Origin: an uncultured Lachnospiraceae bacterium
GTDB taxonomy: Bacteria; Bacillota; Clostridia; Lachnospirales; Lachnospiraceae
Assembly: GCA_910585345.1 (NCBI GenBank)
Contig: CAJUDS010000005.1
Coordinates: 96,102 to 160,101, forward strand
Length of the DNA: 64,000 nucleotides
Reading direction: 5' to 3'
In this document: positions 50,094 to 59,653 of the stretch, one piece after another
Layout: every line of letters starts with the position of its first letter
How positions within the stretch are numbered: the first letter of the stretch is position 1
Translations under genes and position numbers: made by a program
Notes under the pieces: generated by a model
Seen by the model: the letters and a program-made list of their open reading frames with translations, nothing else
Databases searched by the model: none
What the model was told of the DNA's origin: nothing

Positions 50094-50117
50094 GGAGCCT
50101 TGACCGGCTCCTTTTTT
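50094..50117 (+). terminator. Terminator 2 before tape measure gene
   Basis: GGAGCC-TTGACC-GGCTCC followed by TTTTTT, 22 bases before the tape measure start. Confidence 0.75.
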
Positions 50118-50138
50118 CGTTGTGGGGAGGTGCTTTGG

Positions 50139-53100
50139 GTGGGAGCGTCAAGGATACAGGGCATTACGGTGGAGATCGGCGGCGACACCACAAAGCTGAC
50201 CGCCGCGCTGAAAGGGGTAAACGGGGAGATACGCACCACGCAGTCACAGCTCCGGGACGTGGAGAGGCTCTTAAAACTGGACCCCGGCAACACGGAACTG
50301 CTGGCACAGAAGCACCGGCTCCTTGCGGATGCGGTGCGGGAGACGAAGGAAAAGCTGGAAACCCTGAAAACCGCTGCACAGCAGGCAAACGAGGCGCTGG
50401 CAAAAGGGGAGATCACCCAGGAGCAGTATGATGGGCTGCAGCGGGAGATTATCGAGACTGAGGAAAGGCTGAAAAGCCTCGAAGAACAGGCGAACCAGTC
50501 GGCGGTGGCGGTGCAGAAGATCGCCGCTGTGGGAGAGGACTTAAAGAACTTAGGGGATAAGATTTCCGGGGTGGGGAGTACCCTCACCAAGACCGTAACC
50601 ACTCCTATTGTGGGGCTTGGAACGGTGGCGGTAAAGACCGCCGCTGACTTCGATACTGCCATGAGCCAGGTAGGGGCGGTGTCCGGGGCAACGGGAAAAG
50701 ACCTTGATGCCCTCCGGGATAAGGCAAGGGAGATGGGGAGCAAGACCAAGTTCTCCGCATCCGAGGCAGCCGAGGCCATGAACTACATGGCGATGGCCGG
50801 ATGGAAAACTTCTGATATGCTTTCCGGCATCGAGGGCATCATGAACCTTGCCGCTGCCTCCGGGGAGGATTTGGCATCTACATCCGATATCGTGACAGAT
50901 GCCCTGACCGCTTTCGGTCTGACCGCAGCCGATTCCGGGCATTTCGCAGATATCCTTGCGGCGGCATCCAGTAACGCTAACACAAATGTCAGCATGATGG
51001 GCGAAACCTTCAAATACTGTGCGCCCATTGCCGGGGCGCTTGGTTTTTCTGCGGAGGATACCGCAGAGGCAATCGGCTTGATGGGCAATGCGGGTATCAA
51101 GTCCACGCAGGCCGGTACCGCGCTCCGTACCATCATGAGCAACCTTTCCGGGGAAGTGAAGATTTGCGGTTCAAGCATTGGAGAGGTCACAATCGCCACC
51201 ACCAATGCGGACGGCAGCATGAGGGATTTGAGCGACATCCTCGCAGACTGCAGGACGGCTTTCGGTGGATTGTCAGAGTCCGAAAAGGCAGCGGCGGCAG
51301 AGGCGCTTGTGGGCAAGAATGCCATGTCAGGATTCCTTGCCCTTATGAATGCCGCTCCTGCGGACATCGAGAAGGTGAGCAGCGCCATAGCGAACTGTGA
51401 CGGGAAGTCGGCGGAGATGGCGGCAACCATGCAGGATAACCTTGCCGGGCAGCTCACCATCCTAAAGAGCCAGCTTGAAGAACTGGCTATCTCTTTCGGT
51501 GAAATCCTCATGCCCGCCATCCGCCAGATTGTCACATGGGTGCAGGGCTTTGTTGACAAGCTGAACGGCATGGATGAGGGGACGAAGAATACCATCGTCA
51601 CCATCGGCCTGCTTGCTGCGGCTATCGGCCCCGTGCTGATCATTATCGGGAAAGTAGTCTCGGCGGTGGGCAGCATTATGACATTCATCCCCACGCTGAT
51701 CGGCGGCATTTCCAGTATCGGCGGAGGGCTTAGTGCTTTATGGGGAATCCTTGCGGCGAACCCGGTAACACTGGTCATTGCGGCAATCGCGGCTCTGATA
51801 GCTATTTTTGTGGCACTGTGGAATAACTGCGAGGGATTCCGGGAGTTCTGGATCAACTTATGGAATGTCATAAAAGATGCGGCTGTTGCGGTATGGAATG
51901 GTCTGAAAGACTTCTTTTCCAACATCTGGAATGCCATCACCGGGGCGGCGCAGTCCATCTGGAACGGCCTGAAAGATTTCTTTAGCGGGCTGTGGGAGGG
52001 CATCAAAAATATTTTCCAGACTGTCCTTGATGTGATAAAGACGCTGATTGTGGCGCGGTTCGAGTTCTACAAGACCATCATCACAACCGTGCTGAATGTG
52101 ATACAGACGGTGGTCTCCACGGTATGGAATGCGATCAAATCCGTGATCGAGACCGTGACAAATGCCATCGGCTCTTTCCTTTCCAGTGCGTGGGAAGCAA
52201 TCAGAAATACCGTCACTACGGTAATGGAGGCGATTCGCAATGTAATCACATCTGTATGGGAAGCCATCAAGTCAGCAGTGACGGCGGTGCTTTCCGCCAT
52301 CAGGGATGTGGTGGTCTCCGCGTGGGAGGCGATAAAGAATGCCATTTCCACAGCAATGGAGGCGATACGCTCTGCGGTCATTGCCGCATGGGAAGCGATA
52401 AAGAGCGCGGTGTCCTCTGCGATTGAAGCGATAAAAAATGTGGCTGTGGCGGCATGGGAGGCCATCAAGTCAGCGGTCATTTCCATTATAGAGGCGATCA
52501 AATCTGCCATTACCGCAGCGTGGGAAGCCATCAAATCCGCAGTCAGTTCCGTGGTCAATGCAATAAAAGAGGTCATCACCAGTGTGTGGAATGCCATCAA
52601 GTCCACGGTCACCAGTATCGTGGGCGGCATTAAGGACGCGGTGGTAAATGTGTTTAACAGCCTGCTCTCAGGAATCAAAAATGCCATGAGCGGCATTGCG
52701 GGGGCGGTGAAGAGCGGATTCGATGCCGCGATAAACTTCATCAAGAGCCTGCCCTCACAGGCATTGCAGTGGGGCAAAGACATTATTGGAGGGCTGATAG
52801 ACGGCATCAAGGCGAAGATCAGCCACCTTGTGGACAGCGTGAAGGATGTGGCGGGGACGATTGCGTCCTTCCTGCATTTTTCCGAGCCGGACGAGGGGCC
52901 GCTTTCCAATTTCCACACCTTTATGCCTGACATGATCGACCTGCTTGGCAAAGGCATCCGTGGGAACTTAGGGAAGCTGACCGGTCCCATGAAGGAACTG
53001 GCGGGAATGCTCATCCCTGCCACGGATTCCATGACGGCAGGGGCGCAGGCGGCTGGAGGCTCCGGCAGCGGTTCCTCACTGGCGGCAAGGCTGGATGCCA

Positions 53101-53225
53101 TGTATGAAGTGGTCACTAAGTATCTGCCAAGGCTGGCAAACAGTCAGGTGGTGCTTGACTCCGGCGCACTGGTCGGGGAATTATCTGACGGGCTGAACCG
53201 GGAGCTGGGAAAGGCGTATTCATGA
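50139..53225 (+). CDS. Tail tape measure protein
   Basis: 1028 residues from GTG 50139 (GGGGAGGTG upstream); the frame extending to 50100 runs through a terminator and is not the start. Sets tail length and is ejected with DNA. N-terminal coiled coil, a TP901-type conserved region (KTAADFDTAMSQVGAVSGAT, NYMAMAGWKTSDMLSGIEGI), central hydrophobic helices, then about a dozen 11-residue units of the type xxAWEAIKSAV (coded by ~52180-52640). C-terminal FLHFSEPDEGPLSNFHTFMP is typical. Confidence 0.96.
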   Translation: MGASRIQGITVEIGGDTTKLTAALKGVNGEIRTTQSQLRDVERLLKLDPGNTELLAQKHRLLADAVRETKEKLETLKTAAQQANEALAKGEITQEQYDGLQREIIETEERLKSLEEQANQSAVAVQKIAAVGEDLKNLGDKISGVGSTLTKTVTTPIVGLGTVAVKTAADFDTAMSQVGAVSGATGKDLDALRDKAREMGSKTKFSASEAAEAMNYMAMAGWKTSDMLSGIEGIMNLAAASGEDLASTSDIVTDALTAFGLTAADSGHFADILAAASSNANTNVSMMGETFKYCAPIAGALGFSAEDTAEAIGLMGNAGIKSTQAGTALRTIMSNLSGEVKICGSSIGEVTIATTNADGSMRDLSDILADCRTAFGGLSESEKAAAAEALVGKNAMSGFLALMNAAPADIEKVSSAIANCDGKSAEMAATMQDNLAGQLTILKSQLEELAISFGEILMPAIRQIVTWVQGFVDKLNGMDEGTKNTIVTIGLLAAAIGPVLIIIGKVVSAVGSIMTFIPTLIGGISSIGGGLSALWGILAANPVTLVIAAIAALIAIFVALWNNCEGFREFWINLWNVIKDAAVAVWNGLKDFFSNIWNAITGAAQSIWNGLKDFFSGLWEGIKNIFQTVLDVIKTLIVARFEFYKTIITTVLNVIQTVVSTVWNAIKSVIETVTNAIGSFLSSAWEAIRNTVTTVMEAIRNVITSVWEAIKSAVTAVLSAIRDVVVSAWEAIKNAISTAMEAIRSAVIAAWEAIKSAVSSAIEAIKNVAVAAWEAIKSAVISIIEAIKSAITAAWEAIKSAVSSVVNAIKEVITSVWNAIKSTVTSIVGGIKDAVVNVFNSLLSGIKNAMSGIAGAVKSGFDAAINFIKSLPSQALQWGKDIIGGLIDGIKAKISHLVDSVKDVAGTIASFLHFSEPDEGPLSNFHTFMPDMIDLLGKGIRGNLGKLTGPMKELAGMLIPATDSMTAGAQAAGGSGSGSSLAARLDAMYEVVTKYLPRLANSQVVLDSGALVGELSDGLNRELGKAYS

Positions 53226-54058
53226 TAAGGAAATTCAGACTCATAAACGGGGAAGGGGTGTCATGGGATTTAAATGCCCGGACATCCTTTTTCCATTCCA
53301 TTGGCGGCTTCGGCTATAAGGACGGGACGCAGTATGAACAGATCGGCACGGACTTTATCCCTCTGGAGGAACTTTTCTCTCAGGGGGTGATGACCGGGCG
53401 CATCTTCTTTGGCGGCAGGAATGCCTATGTCAATTACAGGGCATTCTCCCGGTTTGTCCGGGCGGTGCCGCTCACCCTCGTGTATGAGATGGAGGAGGCT
53501 TTCCGTGTCCCGGTGCGGATGACGGAGATCGCAAAAAGCGAACTGATCACTGGCGGCGCAGGCTTGGATTGTGAAGTTGCTTTCACGGCAACGGGGCTGT
53601 TTTATAAAAATGTTTCCGGCTACAGTGGGACGCTCTCCATCGGCGGGAAAATCTATCCCTACGAATACACCTACGCCTATGCGGATGTGACGCAGAACAC
53701 CCTCATGATCGACAGCGACAGCCACGGGGACAGCCCATGCAAGGTGACGGTGTACGGCCCCTGCGTAAACCCGGTATGGAAGCACTATGTGAATAATGTT
53801 TTGTATGAGACCGGGCGGTACGAGGGCAGCATCCCGGACGGGCATAAGCTGGTCATCGACACCACACAGATTCCCTACAGCATTACGGAGCGGGGTGTCA
53901 GTGATGAGGTGGTGGCGGACAGGTATCAGATGTGCGACTTTACCACGGAGCGGTTCTTCCACCTGCAGTATGGCAGCAACCGTATCTCCGTGGTGCATGA
54001 GGGGCTGAACATTCTAAACGTGATGGTGGAAGGGAGGATCAGCTATGAGACCGTATAA
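53222..54058 (+). CDS. Distal tail protein (Dit-like)
   Basis: 278 residues, overlapping the tape measure stop by 4 bases. MIRKFRLINGEGVSWDLNAR and the later strand-rich region are like siphovirus distal tail components, which form the hub between tail tube and baseplate. Overlaps the next gene by 14 bases. Confidence 0.88.
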   Translation: MIRKFRLINGEGVSWDLNARTSFFHSIGGFGYKDGTQYEQIGTDFIPLEELFSQGVMTGRIFFGGRNAYVNYRAFSRFVRAVPLTLVYEMEEAFRVPVRMTEIAKSELITGGAGLDCEVAFTATGLFYKNVSGYSGTLSIGGKIYPYEYTYAYADVTQNTLMIDSDSHGDSPCKVTVYGPCVNPVWKHYVNNVLYETGRYEGSIPDGHKLVIDTTQIPYSITERGVSDEVVADRYQMCDFTTERFFHLQYGSNRISVVHEGLNILNVMVEGRISYETV

Positions 54059-55124
54059 CGTGGAAATTTTCACGCAGGATTTTGAGATGGTGGGGAATAC
54101 AAATGTGAATGAGATCACCTACAAAGAGGATTATTTATCTTCCGATGGGAACACGGTCACGGTCCTTGCCCTTCCCGGAGTGAAAAAGCAGGACTATATC
54201 CGTATCAGCAGAGGGGATGAAGAGTATGCCGGAATCGTGACAGAAATCGGTTATGGGACGGATAAATCCAAAAAGCTGCAGACCATTTCCTATAAGCCCC
54301 TCATGGAACTGCTCAATACGGATGTGCTGTTTGATGTAAACCTGCAGGGGCAGGGGAGCATGGAGCAGTTCATCTGTGACCGCATCCGGGAAATGTTCAT
54401 CACCAATGAGGATGGGATGCAGAATATCAAGGGGCTTTCGGTCAGTGCAGCCACCGCCACAAAGGACTGGAGCCTGCACATCACGCCATCCGATAAGGGA
54501 GGGCATTACAATATCGTGAACCTTATAGATTCCATCATCATCCCGGCAATGGAGAAGTACAGTATTTTGGTAAAGACAAAGCTGGACATCCAGAACCGGG
54601 AAGTGCAGATCACGGTGGGTAAAGCTGCGGTAGGAGTCATCACCATAGAGAGCGACCTTCCCAACATCATCAAAAAGAGCGTCACCATCAGGCAGGTCAG
54701 CGCCGATGTGAATAAACTCATTATTTATGATGCAGAGAATTATTCCAATACCCGGATTTATTACCTTCATCCCGATCTTGGCTATGATACGAAAGACCGT
54801 GACCGTATCGTCCCGGTGGTATGTGAGATGCAGTCTGTTTCCCATGAGGAGGGGAGCAGCTTTGAGAGTGCGGCCATCAGCGCCGCCCATAACAAGTTTG
54901 CCAACCTTTCCTATTCCAACCTGATAGAACTTACCATGATGAACGGTGACGCGCTGGTGAAGCCGGAGGAACTGGAATTCGGGCAGGTGGCGGATATCAT
55001 TTCGGATGGGCAGAGTTACCGGAGCATCCTCACGGGCAGGGAGCGGGGGAAGAATACAAAGCTGGTATTTGGCACGGTGCGGCTGGATTTGACTAAGATT
55101 TTAAGGAGGCAGGAGAATGGCTGA
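54045..55124 (+). CDS. Tail-associated baseplate protein (Tal/hub-like)
   Basis: 359 residues: MRPYNVEIFTQDFEMVGNTN, YKEDYLSSDGNTVTVLALPG, VTIRQVSADVNKLIIYDAEN. Order after the Dit-like gene and the beta-rich sequence fit the tail hub protein of gp18/Tal type. No peptidase motif seen. Confidence 0.83.
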   Translation: MRPYNVEIFTQDFEMVGNTNVNEITYKEDYLSSDGNTVTVLALPGVKKQDYIRISRGDEEYAGIVTEIGYGTDKSKKLQTISYKPLMELLNTDVLFDVNLQGQGSMEQFICDRIREMFITNEDGMQNIKGLSVSAATATKDWSLHITPSDKGGHYNIVNLIDSIIIPAMEKYSILVKTKLDIQNREVQITVGKAAVGVITIESDLPNIIKKSVTIRQVSADVNKLIIYDAENYSNTRIYYLHPDLGYDTKDRDRIVPVVCEMQSVSHEEGSSFESAAISAAHNKFANLSYSNLIELTMMNGDALVKPEELEFGQVADIISDGQSYRSILTGRERGKNTKLVFGTVRLDLTKILRRQENG

Positions 55125-57240
55125 CAACATCACACTGAAAACCTATAAGGGCGGCAATGTCACACCGCAGGATGACGCCATTATTTATGAAACCGCAATC
55201 CCCGGCAGCGGCATCTTCAAAGGGTGCGAAGTGACCTATGCGAGAGGGAATGTGCTGCACATCTCGCAGGGCTTTGGCATGATTCGTGGCCGGTTCTTTG
55301 AGGTGTATGAAACGGAGATTGACGTGCGTCTTGCGGATGTGGGGGAGACACTGCAGGGGCGGGTGTATATCCACTTGGATTTATCCAATGCGGATGAGCC
55401 AATAAAAATACTGGCGCAGGCGGCAGCGGAGCTTCCGCCGCTGGATGCGGATGTGAATATCAATTACAACAATTCTTCCTATGACCTGGAACTTGCCATC
55501 TTCACCGTATCCTCGGCAGGACTTAGCGGGCTGACTAAAGTATTCCCCACGCTGAAAGCCGGGAGCGGCGGTGGCGGGGGAGGCGGTGAGACGCTCACCC
55601 GTGCCACTTCCTATTCTGTGGGGGATGCGGTGACCGCAGTGGGCGCTCCGGGGTGGGCGACACTGGTCTGCACACAGGCAGGCACCACAGCGGCCTATGA
55701 GCCTTCCGGGTATTCGAGGATCACGAAAGCCGGGGATATGGTCTTAGACGGCACGGCGGTGTTCACGGCAAGGAATATCATAGGGGAGCTGGACGGCCTT
55801 ATTTCCACAACGGGGACTTTGGAAGAATCCATGCAGACTTTGGATGAAAAAGTGGCGGAGATGATGAGCAGCACCGGCCTTGTGATGAAACTGGTGAGCC
55901 TTGACGAATACCGGGCAATGGAAAGCTACAGCGCCACGACAATCTATCTCTGCTATGAAGATGAAACCACAAAGCGTGTGACGCGGATTTTCGTGGGAGA
56001 GGACAGGGTGTATGCCGCAGGAGTAAAAGTGACATACCAGATCGACACTGGCTATTCATTGGAAAGAACTGTGCCGGATAGGGAGGATGCCATTGCCGCA
56101 GCGCCGCCCGCCGCATTAGAGGGATACACTTTTGTGGGGTGGCGGCAGGATAGTTCTGCGGAAAAGAAAGTGCTTTCGGAATATATCATCAGCAGTGAGG
56201 AACCCGTCACGCTCTATGCGGTATTAAAGAAGCAGATGACCATAGGGCTGATGCCCAATGGCGGAACCCTTGCAGAAACCGGGGCGGCGGAGACCTTTAC
56301 GGCTTACTGCTATTACAACAATGGGAATGCACAGAGCGAACCCACCACGGTCCCGGCAAGCCCCTATACGAGAAATGGTATGTCCTTCTGCGGATGGAGT
56401 ACGGATTCCCTCTCCACGCCTTCTTATAAACCGGGGGAAAAGGGGGTATTCCCGGCAGATGCAACGCTTTATGCCATGTGGGTGACCACGGAGTATGACT
56501 TCCCCTATACCGGGAATTATGTACAGTTTACCATTCCCCAGGACGGCATCTATGAGTTTGAGGTGTGGGGTGCATCCGGCGCTGCGGCAAAAGCGGATTC
56601 CCTTGTGGCGGAGGGCGGCAAGGGCGGGCATTCTAAAGGTTACAAGAAGATGAAAAAAGACGAGGTAATCTATATCTATAACGGTGGCTCACCAAAAGGC
56701 ACGTCATCGGGGGCAAATGGTGGCGGCAGCGGTTACAGTTACACAAGCAGCAAGCAGTATGGAGCGGGAGGCGGCGGTTCCACCCATGTGGCTTCAAAAC
56801 CTTATGGTCTCGGCACGAACAGTTCCAGCGGGCCGTCCTATGCTAACCGCTCCAGCGTCCTGATTGTGGCGGGAGGCGGCGGGGGCGGCGGGATAGACAA
56901 CGGCACAGCCCACAAGGGAGGAGATGGCGGCGGAGAGCGTGGCGGGAACGGCTCCGGCGGTGCGCTGGGAGGCCGGCAGATTTCCACATCCAGTTATCCT
57001 TCCGATAATTTTGGCATAGGGGATTATTATTCCTCAAGCAGCACCGCTTCTTCCGGCGGCGGAGGCGGATGGTTCGGCGGGAATTATGGGATGTACGGGC
57101 AGTCCGGTGCAGGAGGTTCGGGCTATGTGGACGGTGTTGCACCATTCACCCACAACGGGAAATATTACCCTGCGGAGACGGAGGCAGGGGTAAATGATGG
57201 AAACGGGAAGGCATTCATCCGGTATGTGGAATGCGCGTAA
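55117..57240 (+). CDS. Tail fibre/adhesin with InlB-type repeats and glycine-rich tip
   Basis: 707 residues. Residues 1-~160 are a baseplate attachment region. After a Gly spacer (SGGGGGGETL) and a phage carbohydrate-binding-like part come two Listeria-Bacteroides (InlB B) repeats around ~320-455, ending VTLYAVLKKQ and ATLYAMWVTT. The C-terminal ~230 residues are a glycine-rich domain (GGGSGYSYTSSKQYGAGGGG; ILVIAGGGGGG-like runs), similar to glycine-rich surface proteins. Likely the receptor-binding protein. Confidence 0.88.
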   Translation: MADNITLKTYKGGNVTPQDDAIIYETAIPGSGIFKGCEVTYARGNVLHISQGFGMIRGRFFEVYETEIDVRLADVGETLQGRVYIHLDLSNADEPIKILAQAAAELPPLDADVNINYNNSSYDLELAIFTVSSAGLSGLTKVFPTLKAGSGGGGGGGETLTRATSYSVGDAVTAVGAPGWATLVCTQAGTTAAYEPSGYSRITKAGDMVLDGTAVFTARNIIGELDGLISTTGTLEESMQTLDEKVAEMMSSTGLVMKLVSLDEYRAMESYSATTIYLCYEDETTKRVTRIFVGEDRVYAAGVKVTYQIDTGYSLERTVPDREDAIAAAPPAALEGYTFVGWRQDSSAEKKVLSEYIISSEEPVTLYAVLKKQMTIGLMPNGGTLAETGAAETFTAYCYYNNGNAQSEPTTVPASPYTRNGMSFCGWSTDSLSTPSYKPGEKGVFPADATLYAMWVTTEYDFPYTGNYVQFTIPQDGIYEFEVWGASGAAAKADSLVAEGGKGGHSKGYKKMKKDEVIYIYNGGSPKGTSSGANGGGSGYSYTSSKQYGAGGGGSTHVASKPYGLGTNSSSGPSYANRSSVLIVAGGGGGGGIDNGTAHKGGDGGGERGGNGSGGALGGRQISTSSYPSDNFGIGDYYSSSSTASSGGGGGWFGGNYGMYGQSGAGGSGYVDGVAPFTHNGKYYPAETEAGVNDGNGKAFIRYVECA

Positions 57241-57247
57241 CAGTTAA

Positions 57248-57271
57248 CAGCACCTTACGGGGTGTTTTTTT
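57248..57271 (+). terminator. Terminator after the fibre gene
   Basis: GCACC-TTACG-GGGTGT followed by TTTTTT directly behind the fibre stop. Confidence 0.7.
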
Positions 57272-57298
57272 AATGTTAAATTTTAAGGAGGAACTGGA

Positions 57299-57703
57299 AT
57301 GAAGAATTTTATTGAAGCGGCGCAGTATGCGTTCGCGGCGCTCGGCGGTGCGCTGGGCGCGGTTATGGGAGGTTTTGACGGCTTCCTTTATGCACTGGTG
57401 GTATTTGTGGTGGTGGACTATGTCACCGGGCTGATGGCAGCGGCAGTGGAGAAGAAGCTCTCCAGCGAAGTGGGCTTCAAGGGCATTTTTAAGAAGGTCA
57501 TTATTTTCAGCCTTGTGGCGGTGGGGCATATCGTGGATACGCACATCATCGGGGAGGGGAGCGTCCTGCGGACGGCGGTCATCTTCTTTTACCTTTCCAA
57601 TGAGGGCATTTCCATTCTGGAGAATGCCGCCCGGACGGGGCTGCCCATTCCGGTGAAGCTGAAAGCCGTATTGGAGCAGTTACGGGAGGAAAAAGAAAAT
57701 TAA
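57299..57703 (+). CDS. Phage holin (holin 4 / toxin-secretion type)
   Basis: 134 residues with three hydrophobic stretches (YAFAALGGALGAVMGGFDGF, YALVVFVVVDYVTGLMAAAV, VIIFSLVAVGHIVDTHII) and the holin-4 signature VDYVTG...GFKGIFKK and YLSNEGISILEN. Makes the membrane lesion that releases the endolysin encoded next. AAGGAGG precedes the start. Confidence 0.93.
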   Translation: MKNFIEAAQYAFAALGGALGAVMGGFDGFLYALVVFVVVDYVTGLMAAAVEKKLSSEVGFKGIFKKVIIFSLVAVGHIVDTHIIGEGSVLRTAVIFFYLSNEGISILENAARTGLPIPVKLKAVLEQLREEKEN

Positions 57704-57719
57704 CGGGTTTTTTGGTGTG

Positions 57720-57750
57720 AGGCATCGGTGTAAAAGCTGGTGCCTTTTTT
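57720..57750 (+). terminator. Hairpin with T run between holin and endolysin
   Basis: AGGCATCGG/CTGGTGCCT-type stem followed by TTTTTT, 27 bases before the endolysin start; may attenuate lysis-gene expression. Confidence 0.6.
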
Positions 57751-57776
57751 CATGTGCAGAAAGAGAGGGAAATGGA

Positions 57777-59090
57777 ATGAATCTGAAACAGAATTACCTT
57801 ACAGAGTCCGGCTGTTACAAGGCGGGGAAACACATCACCGTGCAGGGGCTTATGATCCATTCGGTGGGATGCCCGCAGCCAAAGGCGGATGTGTTTATGA
57901 AGAACTGGAACAGGGCGGATGCGAACGCCTGCGTCCACGCCATCATTGAGCCGGGCGGGGATGTGTACCAGTTGCTCCCGTGGGATTTCCGCGGGTGGCA
58001 CTGCGGGGGCGGCGCGAACAATACCCATATCGGCGTGGAGATGACGGAGCCTGCCACCATTAAGTATACCAGCGGTGCATCATGGGTAGAGACCGGGGAC
58101 AGGGAGAACACGAAAGCCCATGTGCTTGCCGCCTATAAATATGCGGTGGAGCTGTTTGCATATCTCTGTCAGCAGTTCCGTTTAGACCCACTTGCGGACG
58201 GTGTGATAATTTCCCATTCAGAGGGGTGCAAAAGGGGCATTGCCAGCAACCACGGCGATGTGGAGCATCTGTGGTCGAAGTTCGGTCTTACGATGCAGCA
58301 GTTTAGAAAAGACATCAGGGCGGCGATGGAGGGCGGCACAGCGGAGGATTCCCTTACCGCCATTATGGGAAAATCTGTGGCGACAGCAGAGCAGATGAAA
58401 TCCTATCTGAAAAAGAAAAATCCATCCGTGGCGCAGTCCGTATTGGATATGCTCCCACTGTACCTTTCGGAAGGGGAGGCGGAGGGCGTGAGGGGAGATA
58501 TCGCCTTTGCACAGTCCTGTCTGGAAACCGGGAACTTTACTTTCTCCGGCTCTGCTGTTACACTTTCGCAGAATAATTTCTGCGGCCTTGGAGTGACGCA
58601 GAGGGGCAAGGCGGGGCTGTCTTTTGGATCGCCGCAGCTTGGCATCCGGGCGCAGGTGCAGCACCTCAAAGCCTACGCCTCTACGGATAAGCTGCGGAAT
58701 GAAAGAATTGATCCCCGATTCCGCTATGTCACAAGGGGCTGTGCGCCCTATGTGGAGTGGCTCGGCCAGAAGGAGAACCCGCAGGGGAAAGGCTGGGCGG
58801 CAGGGGAAAAATATGGGGAGAAAATCCTCTCTATTCTGAAAGCCGTCATGGATAAGGGAAAAGTGCAGTTCATGGAGAGCCTTACCATTTCCGCGCCTTA
58901 CATGGTGCGGGTGGCAATCCCCGACTTAAATATCCGCCGCGGTCCCGGAACTTCATACCCAAAGACGGGGAAATTTACTGGTGTCGGCATTTTCACTGTG
59001 GTCGAGGAAAAGGACGGCTGGGGGCTGCTTAAAGCCTATCAGGAAAAGCGGGACGGGTGGATTTCGCTGGCATTCACCACACGGATGTAA
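57777..59090 (+). CDS. Endolysin: amidase, glucosaminidase and SH3 domains
   Basis: 437 residues from ATG 57777. The N-terminal amidase-2 zinc domain (MIHSVGCPQPKAD, WHCGGGANNTHIGVEMTEPA, ISHSEGCKRGIASNHGDVEH) is followed by a glucosaminidase domain (AFAQSCLETGNFTFSGSAVT, NNFCGLGVTQRGKAG, FGSPQLGIRAQVQHLKAYAS) and a C-terminal bacterial SH3 domain (IPDLNIRRGPGTSYPKTGKF). It cuts both peptide and sugar bonds of peptidoglycan at lysis. No signal peptide, in line with holin release. Confidence 0.95.
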   Translation: MNLKQNYLTESGCYKAGKHITVQGLMIHSVGCPQPKADVFMKNWNRADANACVHAIIEPGGDVYQLLPWDFRGWHCGGGANNTHIGVEMTEPATIKYTSGASWVETGDRENTKAHVLAAYKYAVELFAYLCQQFRLDPLADGVIISHSEGCKRGIASNHGDVEHLWSKFGLTMQQFRKDIRAAMEGGTAEDSLTAIMGKSVATAEQMKSYLKKKNPSVAQSVLDMLPLYLSEGEAEGVRGDIAFAQSCLETGNFTFSGSAVTLSQNNFCGLGVTQRGKAGLSFGSPQLGIRAQVQHLKAYASTDKLRNERIDPRFRYVTRGCAPYVEWLGQKENPQGKGWAAGEKYGEKILSILKAVMDKGKVQFMESLTISAPYMVRVAIPDLNIRRGPGTSYPKTGKFTGVGIFTVVEEKDGWGLLKAYQEKRDGWISLAFTTRM

Positions 59091-59164
59091 GGGAAAATGA
59101 TACACAAAAGGCAGGGCATATATTTGTGTAGTATTTCCGCAGATAATACTTGCTGATCCTGCAT

Positions 59165-59202
59165 TTCAGAGGGAATATGTGTACCACGGAACGGGAAAGG
59201 CC
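59165..59202 (+). promoter_or_regulatory. Shared leader motif, copy D
   Basis: TTCAGAGGGAATATGTGTAC, then ACGGAACGGGAAAGG, upstream of the 59242 gene; preceded by CAGATAAT in place of GTGGATAAT. Confidence 0.5.
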
Positions 59203-59241
59203 CGTCTCGTTTCCGAAATCACAGGGCAGAAAGGATAGAAA

Positions 59242-59445
59242 ATGAAAACAGAAGAACTGGAGATTGTCATGGATGCCGTCCACAATGCATTGGAGACAGT
59301 GAGATGCCTTGGAGCGTTGAAGACGAGGAGTCCCATGTTCCTGATCCCCAAGAATGACCTGAAAGCCTATCTGGGAGGGAATCTGGAAGGAAAACTTGCG
59401 GATGCCTACAGGATACTGGAGGCGGAAATTTCCGGCGAAAAGTAA
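59242..59445 (+). CDS. Small hypothetical protein
   Basis: 67 residues, ATG 59242 after AGAAAGGATAGAAA. Helical: MKTEELEIVMDAVHNALETV, ending GKLADAYRILEAEISGEK. Located between endolysin and recombinase with leader copy D; a terminator follows. Family not recognised. Confidence 0.65.
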   Translation: MKTEELEIVMDAVHNALETVRCLGALKTRSPMFLIPKNDLKAYLGGNLEGKLADAYRILEAEISGEK

Positions 59446-59466
59446 CTGAATACCGCAGAATGGGAA

Positions 59467-59510
59467 ACAAGCCTCCGGCATCCGGGACGATGCTCAGGCT
59501 TGTTTTTTTT
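59467..59510 (+). terminator. Rho-independent terminator
   Basis: ACAAGCCT pairs with AGGCTTGT, then TTTTTTTT. A second hairpin (CTGCCTGT/ACAGGCAG) follows. Confidence 0.8.
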
Positions 59511-59606
59511 GTCTGCCTGTGAGGGAAAAAGACAGGCAGATTCCGCTTAATGTAAGAGGGGCATTTATATAGGAAGAAAGCGCCCGTATTGCTTGACTTT
59601 ACGGCC

Positions 59607-59640
59607 TTTTAGAGTGATTGATAGACTACCAAAAAAGAAA
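59607..59640 (+). promoter_or_regulatory. Shared leader motif, copy E
   Basis: TTAGAGTGATTGATAGACTA and CCAAAAAAGAAAGGAG directly before the recombinase gene; almost identical to copy F at 62969. Confidence 0.6.
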
Positions 59641-59653
59641 GGAGCGGATGCAG

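Noticed and set aside
52067..53116. Long minus-strand ORF opposite the tape measure gene
   Set aside because: It is the mirror of a repetitive, alanine-rich coding sequence with strong codon bias; no ribosome site and no recognisable protein. The same holds for 50783-52006 minus.
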